A stretch of DNA of 64,000 nucleotides, taken from contig CM041550.1 in NCBI GenBank assembly GCA_023238725.1, forward strand, positions 6,395,044-6,459,043. The letters are read 5' to 3'. Origin of the DNA: Scortum barcoo (Eukaryota; Chordata; Actinopteri; Centrarchiformes; Terapontidae). A program made the position numbers and the translations under genes. Shown here piece by piece: positions 41,501-56,400 of the stretch. Under the pieces are notes generated by a model. The model ran no database searches. It was not told the DNA's origin and saw only the letters and a list, made by a program, of their open reading frames with translations. Every line of letters begins with the position of its first letter. The stretch's first letter is position 1.

Positions 41501-44500
41501 TTAAAATGTGTGTGTGTGTGTACCCGATATAGTGACCAGGACGTTGAGTCCCTCCAAGACGTCCATCTGCTGGAAGCGCCGTCTATTGATCAGAGGGTAA
41601 ACTTTCCCCTGACCGCTGCGATCCAGCAGCATCAGTCCGCTTTCTGTTCCCACCAACAGGTTCACTCCTACACACACAACAATGAACACAGGTACATGCA
41701 GCATTTAGTTTTACCAGGGCTTTGCTGCCACCAGGTGGTGAGGACAAAAAGACTTTTTTATGATGTGCAACTGCTAAAATAAATTTTTGTGTCTTACCCC
41801 AGAGTGCAGCACACAGGATCTCAGAGTTGAACCTCTTCTTGTATTTGCGGATCTCCGGCGTGTCGCTCTGCGGGCGAGTGTTGTTGACCGGGTTGACGTT
41901 GACCACCGAGCCCTTCCGAGATGGGTCAGCCCTCAGCGCCTCTGCCAACCGGGCGGCATCGTTCCCGTAGCCTAAAAGGTCAAAGGGAAGGGCTTAGGTA
42001 GGACAGTGTAGGATGTGGAATTCACCGGGCAGGGTGGGGGGGTCATTCAAATGGTCAGCGTTAGAGAAGTGGAGGGATCTCCTTTGTTTGTTTGCGTTTG
42101 TTAATCACGAGTACAGGATTGATCGTCATTAAAAAAAAAAAGTCTGAAATTTAAGGCTGGGATTAGAACATAGTCTGGAAAACAAGCATAATGATCATTT
42201 TCTTGGACCATTATCCAAAGAAATTGTTCCAGAAAAAAAGGGAAAGTTGATGTGAAGTCTTTTTTTCTTCGTCAACCTTTCCTTCATGTTAAAGCAGTGA
42301 GCAGCGGGCGTAGGTCGTTATTTCAGAGCAAATAAAAGTTGCTCATTTGTTACAGAAATTGGGATACATTACAAGCTCTGAATATCTCTGTATCATGGCA
42401 TCTCTGCCTCTCTTAAATTACCATCTGGACTTCTGTAGGTAAGCTCATCAAATCACTTAAATGCAGACGGAGCAATCTAGCGTACTCAAGGGGTCAGTAG
42501 CTGGTCACCAGCTGCATCAGGTGAGCTAATGGCTCAGCATACCAGAGTCCCTCAGGCTGGAGAGATCTGGCCCTGATGATGGCCAATCCTCTGAGGGATG
42601 ATGGGAATAGGACGACTCTCCTGATAAGGAAACTTTTTGTTTATAGAGCGCGGCAGCTAACGAGCTCCGCAACCTCGGCGAGGCGGAGAGTCCCCGCTGA
42701 CAAAGAGGTTTTGAACTTTTCTCTGAAACTTTTCACACACTCAGGATTGTTACCGCTGTTCCCTGCAGAGGAACAGCGGTAACAATCCTGATAACAATGA
42801 TCCTTGTTATCAGGATCAGGATATCAGGAATCCTGGTAACAATGAAAGACAGTTAAGCGTTCTTAGTTTTCGTGTATTAAATAAAAGTGTAGATGGAGAT
42901 GGTAAACACTCTTGTTGTCATCAGATTTAGGAGTGATTACCAAAAAAATACCAAAGACCCTTGAATGTGAACATTTTGTCATCATTTTTTTTCCCAGCAG
43001 CCAATGGGGGACGGGACTTACCGACGTTGTTGAGAGCGCTGCCGGTAGATGGAGAGACTTGAAGGAGGCGTGGATCAATGAACGGCGTGAAGGATGAAGA
43101 AGACTTGTGTTTCTGCATGTTGTTACTAGACTGGCTCTGCAGTTAGACAGAACACGACTTAGTGGCAACAGAATATCACGACTCTCAATGTTTTATTTTT
43201 TTGAAAGATGAAAAACAAAAATTTACATCTTTACTATATTAGATGCCTACAGATAAAAAATAATGCCAACAATTCACGAGACAACACAGTCAGACAAGCA
43301 GGCAAACTGAAGTATTTATGTATGTGTCGCATGCAGATACAATGGGCATTCAATCGAGAGGGTAAAATTATAAATACTGAGGAAAAAGGCAAAAACAATG
43401 GTGGAGGGCAAAACGTATGGAGTGCCGTTGACAAAAAGAACAATAAGGGAAACAAAAATGCATTTAAAAAAAAATAATAATAATGATTTCCGTGGGAAAC
43501 ATACTTGCCGTTGCGCTCCTAACTGCCCTGTTCGCTATGATCTATTGTCTGGGGAATGTGAGAATATGACTCGTTTGCTGAAATTAAGGCAACATCAAGG
43601 AATAAAGTGAGATTTAGATGTTTTGGGGAATGTTTGTAAAAAAAACCCACAACTAACCTCAGAGGACTCTTAAGCAGAAAAAAAGCTCCAAACCAGAGCC
43701 TGTTGTGATCATAAATACAAATGAACGATGGGACTACAGCTGAACTTCCCTCCCCTAAAGTACATTTTTTGTTTAATGTAAAAATCTGTACAATAAAACT
43801 CAACAGGATGTCCACAGGGCGAAAAAAAACTTGACATGTGGTTTGTCTTCCTGTCGTACTTCCAGATGATCCCTAAAAATTCAGCCCTCCACCAACACCA
43901 CAATCTCTGCAGAAAATGCATAAATAAAAGTTGAGGGGGGCATGTAGAGATAGAGAAGGATCGCCAGTGCCAACGGTGACCAGCAGAGGGCGATCTATCC
44001 AATCCAGGAGATAAAAAATAGATGCAGATACCATCACAGTCTCTACTGTGCCGTGTTCCCAATTATGGAAGGGCACAATTATTTCCTCTCTTTGCTCCCC
44101 CTGTTTAAGATTACACGAGAAATGTCACCCCTCATCGTCTTGAGCTGGGGCTGGTGGACATACCTCTATGAGGATGCCGAGCTTGTCCAGGGCACTCGGG
44201 GGGGACATGGAGGAGGGGCTGGCGAGGCTGGAGGAGGAAGGGGAGTTGGATGCAGAGGAGGAGGGGGAGGAATGGTGGCTCTGCTGGATCAGGTCTGGGA
44301 GGTGGTGGATGCGGCCGGCAAAGCCGTTCCCTGTCCGAGTGCTGTGTGGGGTGATGGTGGTGGTGGTGATGATGATGGTGGGGGCTGGGGGTGTGGTGGC
44401 CGAGGCCCGGGCCCGATACCGAGCCAGCCAGGACTCGGAGTGAAGCCTGCGAGCAGGCCGGGGGTCTGGGCTTGGCCCGGGCTGGGGCTCGGACGCTTTC

Positions 44501-47445
44501 TGTTGTCACCTGCACTCTGGAAGTAGAAAGAGGGGTAGACGACTTTGGGTCTAGATGTGTTCCTGATGAGTTCAGGGGAAGGGAAGGTGTTAGCTAGAGC
44601 AAAGGGCAGACTACAGTGGCTATTCTACACGCAGGAAGAAAACTCGTTAGTAATTACCTTTATGCTAAGATAATATGGTAAGTGGTCTTTATTGTTATTA
44701 GAAAAATGTCCTTTTGTGGTGATAACTGCGAATGTATCAATAAATCTAAATGTCTTAAGAAAACTAAATAAATGTTAAAAACATGATATTTTTCCATTAT
44801 TTATGTATCCATAACTGAAAGATTTAGACCCAACCTACGCTAAGACTCTACACTTTGTCACGCTGAGCTGATCACCACCGGCCACAAGAACAGAACATAG
44901 TAAACACAAGATACAGACAAAATGGAAAAACACTCGGGGTAAGAATGAACAAAATAAACAACAGAACAACTGAAAGTATGTGGTAAATGATTGGTTTGTT
45001 TGTTTGATCTGCTTTTTCTTTTTTTTTTTTAGCCAGTACCTGTCTGACGATCAGCGTGCTGTCTTTGCAGGGCGTCGAGCCTGTATCGCTTTCGCCTTCA
45101 TCGTGAACGATCATGGTTTTCACCGACTCCGTCTCTCCATTACTCAGCCGGGAGGAGCTGCAGGAGAGAAGAGACGTGTTTTAGCTGCAGTTTAGAAAGT
45201 AACTATAAAGTGTTCCACAATGGTAGAGCATAAGGTTAAACACAATTTCTATAATCTATATTTTAATGTTTCATGTAAACAGATTTGTAGATCTGTTCAA
45301 GAGGAGTCTGACTTTATACAGTACCCTTAATTGAATCCATGTTAGTGTTAATACAAAATGCGTACGAGACCTGAGGTTAAAGTTGTTTACGTACACAGCT
45401 CTGGAGTCCTCTGGTCCAGAGGTCGACTCTTCGCCCGCCTCCTGGTCTACCTCTTCGTCGTCATCTTCGTCAGTGGTGTCCGACTCTTCGCTGGAGGATG
45501 AATAATCTGTCACCTTATTTGGCGGATGGCGAACATCATCCACCGCACGCAGCTCCTTGGCCAGAGCCGTCAGGTCCTAAAAGGTCAGGAGGGGAAAAGT
45601 AAAACCTGGGTCAAAAGTCTTTTTTTTTTTTTTTTTTTAAATCTCATTGATTTCTCCTCATCTCTGTTGGAAATATGTCCATTCTTCATCTGGGCTCTTT
45701 TTAATGCAGGTGGTTAGCTAAGATGTCAGTTAATCTTCCTTTGAAAAAAAACGTAAAGCAGGAAATCGAAAGCTGCTGGAGAGGAAGAGTGGTTACAGAG
45801 GCACGCCAGCCAATGAGAAGCCAACGTGAGAGCAGCAAAGCCAAAAAGATGAAGCGAAGGGAGGAGATGACTGTCGTACAGCTGATGCTCTTCGAGCTAC
45901 TGAAGGTAAGGTTAGTGGATTAATTCTAATGAGGAAATTATCAGAGCTGCAAGGATGAAAAATTATAATAGTGGAGAAGAAAAGGTAAATTCTTTATCGA
46001 GTTAGAGAAGGCGTGAGTCAAGATGGCCACCACTGAGGCAGAGAGACCAGTTGAAAGAGAGAGAGAGCAAGTGGTAAGTGCAGAAAACTCTTCAGCCAGA
46101 GAGCCATTTTGCTAAATCTCAAGTCATTCAACCGGGTGGTGAGCAGATCACATGACACAATCCAAGGAGACAATTCATTATCATTCTCACACACACAAAA
46201 GCAATCTCCAATCAGGCCGAATCATCACGCACACTCACAACGACCTGAAGCAGCACAACCACAGAGGTCTAGATCTAGTCCAGCTAGCGAGCTACAGTGC
46301 TGGCTATCCAGCTTTTAGTCAACTCTCACCGCTGGTCTGCTCGGCCTGACCAAGTCCCTCCTCTCCTCTGGTTTTTTCCCAGCGTTCTCAGGCCGTTGGA
46401 GGGGCGAGCCCTCCGATTTAGACGAGGCTGAAGGAGGTGGAGGTGAAAAGGTCAGTGCTTGTGTGGCTTCTTCACTAAAGTGGTATTTAGAGTTTCAGTC
46501 GTGTCGTCCGCCTCCTGCGTGTTTCGTGAGTGCTGATTTGTCAAAGGGTGTGTGTGTGGACTCACAGCGGGCCCTGAATCTCTCTCCAGAGCCGCAGTGA
46601 GAACCGGGCTGGGAGCTGGAGTTACTGGAGCTGCTGGAGGAACTGGAGCCTCCGCTGCCGCTGTTACTGGTCGGCCGGGGAACCAGTTTCTCCACTCGCT
46701 CCCACAGCAGCCGAGGCTCCGCCACACTGCAGATCCAACAGACACCGGAGTCAAGACAGTCAGAGCTGAAGCCACCGTAGAGTCAGCGACTTTTAACATC
46801 TAGAGTTGTAGAAGTGCTGAGTTTTGGGGTTTTTTTCTGTTTATTATTCTGATATTCTGATATTCCAGATTCCAATATCGTAATATTTTGGGCTGATAGT
46901 CAAGACCTTAAAATTAGATTCAAATGTTTCTCTCGTGGCTGAAATTATGCATATGTTTCATTTTTTTATTTCCAGACAAACTTCTATAAATGTTTTTTTT
47001 TTTTTTTGTGAAAGACAAACATGGAAAAATAACATGCTACAATGTCTTTGCATGTTAATAACTACAGAAAAAGAGCAACAACGAGTATAAAGACCTACAA
47101 TTAGAAAGACAGAGTATTGAAGAATAATGTGATTTAGTATTAAACTTTGTATTTATACGTCATAGACTAACAAAAGTTCAAATATGCTAATACCCACTGG
47201 TACAGTCTGAATAGCTGCTGTAAGAACACATGTTGTTCTGGAGATTAAAGAAAATACAGCACCGCAGGGTTAGAGGAGGAGAGAGAGAAGTGACACAGAG
47301 AATCTCATGAGATGGCTTGAGGTTTAGAAATAGAAAACTAAGTGTGTGTGAACACAAGTAAAGAAGTATCACAAGGTTAGACAGCTAGCACTATTACATA
47401 AACCCTCCCACACAACTCCACAGACAAAGGCTGTAGCAGCACAGA

Positions 47446-47480
<35 letters not shown>

Positions 47481-50400
47481 CTATCTCCTCTCCAAGTGAT
47501 TTTATTTCCCCTAAAGTCTTTGACAAAGTCATTCTTTTTCATGTCTTTTTAATTACTTGGTTGAAAACAGCAGCATGGTCTCACGCTGCTTCACAGCATT
47601 CAGGCTCCTCTTCTGAAGGCTGAAAATGACTTTCCTTTACAAAGTGGCACTGTAGAGTTTGATATCCTTAAGATCTTATTTGAGTCGGAGCTCAGAAAAT
47701 GCTCTCTGTAAACATTCAGTAGCTGCATGAATATATAACCAGCGGAGTCCCACAGGGCACCACTCTGGGGCCACTTCAACTCCAATAAACAGTTTTCTCT
47801 TCGAAATTTGAGGCTATTTTTTTGTTACAGATTGCTCATGTATTGTATGTAGATTTATTAATTAGAATTAATTAAATCCATCCATCCATTTTCTAATTAA
47901 TTAAAGAAGAATTTAAGGTTTCCATATTTAATAAGATATTCTAAACATAGAGATGTTGACCCTTTTGATTTATATCACCTTCAGTTTTTATACTGTGGCT
48001 TATTTAGTTTTTATAATCTCACAGATATCCATTATATTTATACATGAGGCATGTTTCACCACAACCTCTCCAAACTCCACTCTAATCTCCAAACACACAC
48101 AGAATCACACATCAGAGGGGTTATGGATGTTTACCTGGCAGCATTGCGGTGCACAGCATGGCTGCCGTGTGGGGCGTTGCCGTGGTGATGAGGCGAGTCT
48201 CGCCTTGACAACACCGGGGACCTAGACGTAGTCCTGACAGGAACCTTTTGTGATAAAGACAGTGACCAGCTCACACATACAAAACATACTGCAACCCATC
48301 ATAAAACCTTCTGTAAAGGATTTACAGTAGCATCAAAACAACCCAGGTCGACGACATCCTGCTCCACTTGAAGAACTCTCAACTGGTGGCTAACTCTTTA
48401 AGCTAATTAAGCAAACAATCCATATTAAACATTAATTTCTGCTGGTAAATGGTGTCCACTAACAAACCACATAAAAATAAACAGTTTGATAAGGAATAAT
48501 TCCACCTTTGCATCGCAAAAAAAACATTGTCTGAATGAGTCCTGCTTCACCCGCTAAACCCCTCTAACCCCCCAACCATACCCGAGAGCACCACTGTGAA
48601 ACAAAGCTATCACACCAATAGTCACAAGTCGCCACAGAGTCGTTGCATATTCAGTAAAGTCAATGCAGAACATATAGAAGCATCCTTAGGTCAAGACAAC
48701 AGAGCAGTTCTGGACAGTCTCAGCGGCCAATGTAACTTAGAATAACAAACAGCCGTTATTTTCACTTTGTTTAAAAGTTAAAAATGGAAAAGATATGGAT
48801 TGATGTTAATGAAAGGCCAATCCTTCCTCAGTGACATGCTTCTCCTGTGTTTAAAGACTGAAATGACTTGTGACGCTGACCACTGTTTACCTGATGCTCG
48901 CAGAGACGTTTATGTATTGAAACTCTATCTACTACGAGTAAGTCTTGTGGTTCATCTTGGCAGCCGTTCTGTTTACAACATAGGGTTTCTTTTTATGGTG
49001 GGCAACTAACTTTGGCTCAGAGCACTGAATTTAGATGTTTCTTAGTTTTCTGGATTGTGACTGCCCACATTTGTGGGTGGTACCACAGAGCTTTCCTGTC
49101 TTTCTTATACTTAGCCATAGCGCACAACATGCTATAGGTTCCAGTTTGGGAAAAACAGTTTTCTAAATGCAGACCTGTCTCTTACTTTGCTTATTTTTCT
49201 GTCCTTCTGCAGTTATTTTTATGTGCTTTTGTGGCTGTACAGTAAAAGACTAAGACAGTCTGGTGCAGGAAGACAACGGTTCAAGTTGTCTGAGGGTTCG
49301 GCCTCGTCACGGTACCTACGACTGGATTGTGGTTCATATTAACAGAAAGCTACCTCTCCACATCACATGAAATCAGATTCCTCTTTCTCATTATATTCTT
49401 TGCATCAGGGGGAATAGATTCAGAACAATACCTCCCTGTTGTTATCCTGAGAAGTGATTTAAAACTGCTTACCAACCTGCTTATCTCAAAAACATTTATG
49501 TTAATTTAATGTGGATTTAATTAAATAATCTACCTTTTCTCTACAAGCTTTTTTCCTGCACCACAAAGAAAAGAAAATCCAATAATGAATTAATTATTGA
49601 TAGCATAAAGAATCAGGCAGAGGGTGGGAAACTATTAACGTAATGAATTGAACTGTTAGCATAAAGACAGTTTGATCTCTTGGGAATTGTCCTGTGTGAT
49701 CAGTTAGCAGAAAATTGTGCAAGTTTCTAACTACTGCTGTCAGACTACACTGGGGGGGGGGTTCTTCCTCTCCTTACCCTGGGCGGGACCTCCTCTGAAG
49801 GGGCTGGCTCGTGGGGCGAGGGCCTAGGCTGGGGGTGGGGTTGTGGGTCAGTGCGTACAGGCGTTGATGATGAGGATGGCGATGAAGATGGAGGGTGATG
49901 GTGCTGGTGGGGCTCCTGGCTGTTGCGAAGGTGAAGGTTTTCAAAGCTAGGGGCGAGCAGCTCGCTGAAGGAGTGCGACCGCGACACAACGGGCGGGGCG
50001 GTAACGGAGGAGTTTGACGAGGTCACGCTGCCGCTGCTCTTTAAAGAGGCCAGATGGGAACGGACCTTACAGATGACAAAAACACAGTGGGGGGAGGATG
50101 GGTCAGTCTGCATGCAGTGCACTCTAACAATGACGGGGGCTTTAGGGTATCAGATTGGAGCCGTAGGGAGCCTAAAACTGTTCCTTGAGGAACCCCTCAA
50201 AAGCTTCAGGAACACTGACATGAAGCTTCAACATGAGCCCTTTTCAGACATGGCATACACAGCATTACTGCCTTCATCCATCTGTTAACATGAAGGCTTT
50301 TGGTCATTCAAAATTCACCTCAGTATAGCTACAGCTTATTACGACTCATGTATAATTCCATAATATGATTGATGATGTTCTCTGTACATGTGGCATCTAT

Positions 50401-53400
50401 TGCACGTCTGTCCGTCCCAGGGAGAGGGATCCCTCATCTGTGGCTCTTCCTCAGGTTTCTTCTTTGTTCCCATAAAGGCTTTTTTGAAGTTTTTCCTGAC
50501 CTGGGTTCGAGGGTCTAAGGACAGAGGGTGTCACAACTGTACAGATTGTAAAGCCCTCCGAGGCAAACAATGTTTGTGATTTTGGGCTCTAAATAAATAA
50601 ATTTGAATTTGAATTTGAATTTTGAAATCTTCTTTCAATTCATTCAGACATGACAGCACGATGCTTGCTTCATAATTGAGTAGTGACTTGGAAAAAAGGA
50701 ATAATATCAAGGAGCTGCATCAGTGGTGGATTTTAAAACTTGTTTTGATATCGAAGCTTTCATTAATGACCACTGCTTGAGCCCACACTCACTAGTGTTT
50801 CCACAAATAACTTTTCTTATTTATTAGAGGGTGAATTATGCTGCCCTTTCCAACTGTGCACAAGCATAGCATGACATTACGCTGTTTAAATCCCGTTAGC
50901 TGACATGCTATATCTGTGCTTTTGCTGGATATTCATAAATATCAGCCCTGCAGTTGGCGTCGAGGAAAACGTAGAGATTATAATTATGTGATTAATTAAA
51001 GGGCTCTTACGAGAAGAAGGAACAAGACATGCATTTAATCTGTTTGAGTGTATTTAACCTTGTGCTGATGCAGCTTTTACGATAATCTGACTGCATTCAC
51101 TTCAGACTTGTTTCATGTTGACAGTGATGGAGGGAAATGTTACAAGTCCCACCGATTAAGGCCAGTGCAGGCGTGACTTTTACGTCTAAGTAAAAGTCGG
51201 ACACGAGCCCGACATGTAAATCTGCCATCACATTTACGTGACGGGGTGGATGTCTGAAAGGGGTTGAAGGAGTCCTCTTGGAAACTTTTCTCATTCAAGT
51301 AGCTAATTCAGTGATTTTCAGTCTTGGTCCTTGGTGCCCAGAGCTCTTCTGATTAATATTCGAGACACTGAGTTAGGAACAATCTAAAACTCAGCACTAA
51401 AAGTCAGCTTTCAGCGGCTGTGGTGTTTGTTTTGAGGGCTCCAAATTGTAGTAAAGCCCCTAAAGACCCCAAGTTTTTAGAGTGCAAAGGGAAGAGAGAA
51501 GGAACATTCACAAAATCAAAGTATATCCACATTGTACCTGTTATTACTGAGGCTGCAACTTATTTGGGAACAGAAAGAAGGCAAGGAGTGACGTACAATG
51601 AAAGCAAAGTAAAGTAAGAGCTACTGTTCTTATATTTTAATGACTTATAAGGAGGAAAAAGGTGCAGCCTGCTCAGCGAAAGGTACTATGTCATACTTCT
51701 GATTTATGAATGTGCCACAAGGAAAAATAAAAAGACAAATATGAAGACAGTAAGGACAACGTAAAGCACAAGAAGTGGATGCAGAGATGAAGCTGAACGG
51801 ATCCTGAGACTCTTAGTGTATTGAGTGCTGACTCAGTCATTTTAATCTTTCAAAATTTATGATCATCTCTAATTACCATTATGAATTGATCTGGTTTGGA
51901 TATACTGCATGTCATTTTTCTACTGAACTTTTTGGATGCTTAAAATAATTGATTGCAATACAGCAGTGAAAGTACACAGTAAATCACTCACCACAATTAG
52001 CGATAGTCTTCCACTTACATTAAAGACTTAAAGATCCTTTCAATATCAATTTAAACAGAGAAGATGACAAAGTTTATCTCAGCAAAAGCATTTCAACTAA
52101 TGACATACTTTTAATTTCACCCAAAAAATGACAAAAAGATTTAAGATGACGTGATTTAAAACATTTTCCACACAGATAATCTTTCCGAATCAATCATTTT
52201 TTGTTGGGTGACACATTTAATTTGAATGAAAACATTTAAAAAGAGGCGTCTCGGTATATGTTTGGCTTTAAATTGAGTCCAGTGTTAGGCCTCAGGAGGA
52301 TTCAGGCTCACCGCCAGTACAAAGCATGAGGATGAACAGCATTAACAAGGCATGAACACAGGCTGGCATGCACACAAATACGCAGGCAAACCACACACAG
52401 GGATCATATGGCATGCGCACATTCGTGGTCGGGACAAGAGAGCCTGCGACTTTGACACTGGACACTACGATCCACATCCCATCTTTCACCTTAACCACGA
52501 CCCCTAACCTGCCCCAGGTCTTTTTAGTAACCCGGCCTCAACCCCAGAGACGTCAGATCGGTAAATGCTTGTATGTTTGAGAACAGTGACTGCCTGACAA
52601 ACAGCTTCTTGTACAGTGTCTTACAACAACACACAGCTTAATCTAAGGACTGGAAACGTGATCCAGCTCCATAAAATCAGGTTTAACGTCCAGTTTCAGT
52701 CGAAAATACTGTGACTGCAGCTTCCTGCCACTTGGAAATGAAAGTAGTTCAGACTGCAGTTTTCATTTTTATTTCATTAACTCGAAATGAGACCTCAAAC
52801 TGAACCCTGAAGTTTGATTCACTACACGGCGAATTATGTGGAAGTACCAATGTTAAAACACACTGCCACAAGTGAGCCTGCTAATGAGAGAAAACTGATT
52901 AATCCACTTTTTAACATTATGGCAAAATGTTTAATAACGTGCCAGTGAATTACATCACCACCCCCCCGCTCCCATTTTACCAAGTTACAGCATCGTTTTT
53001 GTATAATTTAATCTGTGTGACATATTCAAAACAGATTGACTTCAGTGAACTGTGATTATTCATGCTTAGTGGGTTGAATCCTTCGCTGGGAAGATGACTA
53101 ATGCTGCCTGAGTCACCCTGCTGCAAATCTGGGTGCCCATGAATTATGGATGTTTTTAATCAGCGGCGCACAATGAGGAGATACAGTATGCGGAGCAGAG
53201 ATGTACAAAACCCCCAAACATACCACCAAACAATCATTCCTGTGTTCGCACAAACACACACATATGCACACTCTGGGGAGAAGAAGTGCCTCTGAAATAA
53301 TTACACATTTGGTGAAAGTACTTTTGTTTGACTTGACGACTGGGAGGACAACCTGTCAATCAAAGAGTTAATCACGGGGGAAGAGTGTATAATCAGGGTT

Positions 53401-56400
53401 GTGATCATTTCATTTTCATTGCCACAGAAAGTTTAGTAAAATGGGAGATGTCTTTTGGAAGGAAAAAAAAACTTTCACAAACAACCACTGGCTTTGTGTT
53501 GTTAAAAAATGCTTCTTTTTGAGAAATGAGCATTCTGTCATTAGCGAGGAGACTTTCTGCAGTTTCACACTCTGCACATCAAAGCGAGTGAACTGAAATA
53601 GACTTGATGACAACCCTGAAGTTCAAGAGAGTCTAGAGGAGTTCAACGACAGCAGATAGGATCCATCCCAACAACCTGAAAGAGTTTAACTAAAGACACA
53701 GTCTAGGAAGGCAATCACACCAGAGAGCAAAGGCTGGGGGATTTTTAAATCACGTAAAAGAGAGAACCTTAATGTGAGATTATGATAAGAAAATGACATT
53801 AAAGGCAAACACAGGCAACATTTAGAGTCAGTTGGAGGCAGTGCCACGTGAAGGTGAAGCTACAAACAAGACTGATTTTCTTGTTTCCTTATAAACCAGC
53901 GTTTTGGAGACACAAAGTTTTAAATCCACTTGACAGCATGCGGTGAATGACAGCACCATAAATTCATTCACCGTTAGCAAGGCCGGCCCTGACAGGAAAT
54001 GAGCCTTCGTGCTCTGGCAGTGGAAGGCCGACAGCATCCTCTGAACAAAATCAGATTTGGCCGATTCACATGGGGAAAATGGCAGGTTTACAACCAAAAT
54101 GGAAAAAGTTAGAGGGTTGATTAGCTTTATTGTCACAGTGTGTGCAGCCAAACCTGCTGAACTTGAGTTCAAAGAGAGCTTTACTCTCGCTGTCTCCATT
54201 GAGAAAATTGCACTTGCTATTCCAATCACCAAGAGAGAAAAATAGCAATATTAAAGTACCAAAATATACAGGATATCATATTGCTTTATGACTATTATAA
54301 TGAGCCTCTGATGCAGGCACAGTAAACTTCAATCAGCACCTCTACATAAACTACTCCTCTACTAGTTCACATATGTCGGCATTGCATTTTAAAAGTCTTC
54401 TCCTGCAACATTATAAACTGATCAACTAACAAAAAAATCCATCACTCATAAATGATCCAGTTTAGACTGAACAAAAACTTATCAGTCTGCATTTAACCTC
54501 AGCAATGACATCAACATGTCCTGTGGCTGCTTCCCATTACAACTCGTGGAAAAGCTTTTAATTTGAAGCCGCAAAAGGAAGTCTGAAATAAAAACACAAC
54601 AAGAGCCATTGCGGTGCTAACAGTTCAGAAAGAACGGCTAAGAAAACAATGACGTTGCTGTTTGTCAGATCAAAGTTTGAAGGCGGGCATCGTATGACAA
54701 ACAAGCACGTCATGTGACTCCTTGTATGTTTACTTTTTGGTCAGAGGAACTTTTGAGTCACGAATCCCACAGAGTCTCACAAGCTGGGTCGACTTTACTG
54801 CCAGTCTTAGTGCTGCCCATTAAGCTACAACACTGCAAGAGTAAAAGTGCCAGCAGAGTGTAACTAGTGGCAAATGACCAGCTTGACACCAACTCAAAAT
54901 GTTGCCTGTGTACAACAGCTGTCAATGTGAAGACGAAAGAGTAATTCAAGAGAAGAAGAGGGAGGGCTTTGATGACATCATTGTTTACCTGCGGCTCGAC
55001 GGGCCGGTGCATGGCGGGCGCCTCGGATGCCGAGTTCCCGTTGGGGTAGGAAGACTCGGAGCGTGGCGGCACCGGAGGCTGCTGTGCTTTGGTCTGAGCC
55101 GACTGAGGAGAACCCTGGATGTTCTTCCGGTATCGCTCGTCAGCCTTAGAGAGACAGATGTACACAAATACACAACACACACACAGAAGCAGCAGCATTA
55201 GCAGTGGTTTGAGAGTACAGTTCAATGTGTGTGAGGACGTAAAGGAGAGTAAGTGGACAGAAGCCATCGGGCGCTACGGTTTGTTAGTTTCCCCCCTGCA
55301 GAGTAGAGACGTTTTGTACCGGCAGTGGTACAAGCACATCAGAAAGTCATCTGCTGATACAGGCACACCAGCAGGAACAACAAAGCACTTCCTCAAGGGC
55401 AGCGGTGTTATTGTTGCCACAATATTCCCACATCCCCGCTAGTAGGACAACGGCACCACGACCAGGGAGGAGCGTCATGCATTTTTCATGTGGAGAGAAC
55501 AACATTCACGGCGAAAAAACAGAAAGGTTAGGACACACACCGAGGTCCAGGACACCGACCACCGTCACAGGAAGCACTGAAAGACTTTTAGTTTAAAATG
55601 TCAAAGTTAATTGTAGGCAAGACCAAATTTGTTCTGCGAGACAATCTAATCTTAATTTAATGAATGCTCTGAATAGAACTGAGCTACTCTACAAATAAAA
55701 ATCTCTGCATCTACTTTCATTTAAAAACAGCACTTTTGAACACCATCCCACACGTGTCCACTTGGAGTGGTTTAAACCTGTTGGCCGGAGGGTGTGCATC
55801 AATTTCAGGGAGCTGAAATCAACATCTATCAGATAAATCACTAAAAAACCTGAGCAGTCAGATGTGTGTTATCACCTGGAGGAGTTCAACTTTTGAACAC
55901 ATTCCTGCAAACATCTAAATTTCTTGGCAGATCTTGCTGTGTGGAGTCAACGCCCCGCCCAGTCCGGCGCAAAAAAAAGAAAAAAAAAAACAGCACTCAG
56001 TCATCAGGCGCTTTTAGATCTGGTTTGTTTGTCTCTCTGCTTTTCCTCCCCCACCAGGTGCTAAATAGCAACAGCAGGATGCCAAAGAAGAAAAAGACGG
56101 GGAGCCCCACTGAGGACTAATGAGGTGGCTCATTATTACAGTGACTCCATTAGTGTGGTGGCAAAGACAACGACGAGGAGGAGCAGTGGTGCCCTCGCTG
56201 AGGAGGAGCAGCTGCTCAGGTGAAAATTTCACAACAAACTTTTCCTCCAAAGTGGCTGAAGAAAAATACTCAAATGCCAAAAAATTATCAGATAAGTTAG
56301 TGAGCTGTGGATTCGTTGACTTGACTGAGCCAGTTTTAAAAATATGAGTCGTCGTAGCAGTATCAACTAGAACATATTTTTTCTTTAGATTAATTTAATA

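Noticed and set aside
44053..44526. 157-codon plus-strand ORF, Gly/Glu-rich
   Set aside because: It is the antisense shadow of the GC-rich map4k4 exon w14; its Gly runs come from the complement of Pro/Ser codons.
45526..45923. Small plus-strand ORFs near map4k4 exon w12
   Set aside because: Antisense or intronic, short, and crossing poly-T tracts; no conservation I can recognise.
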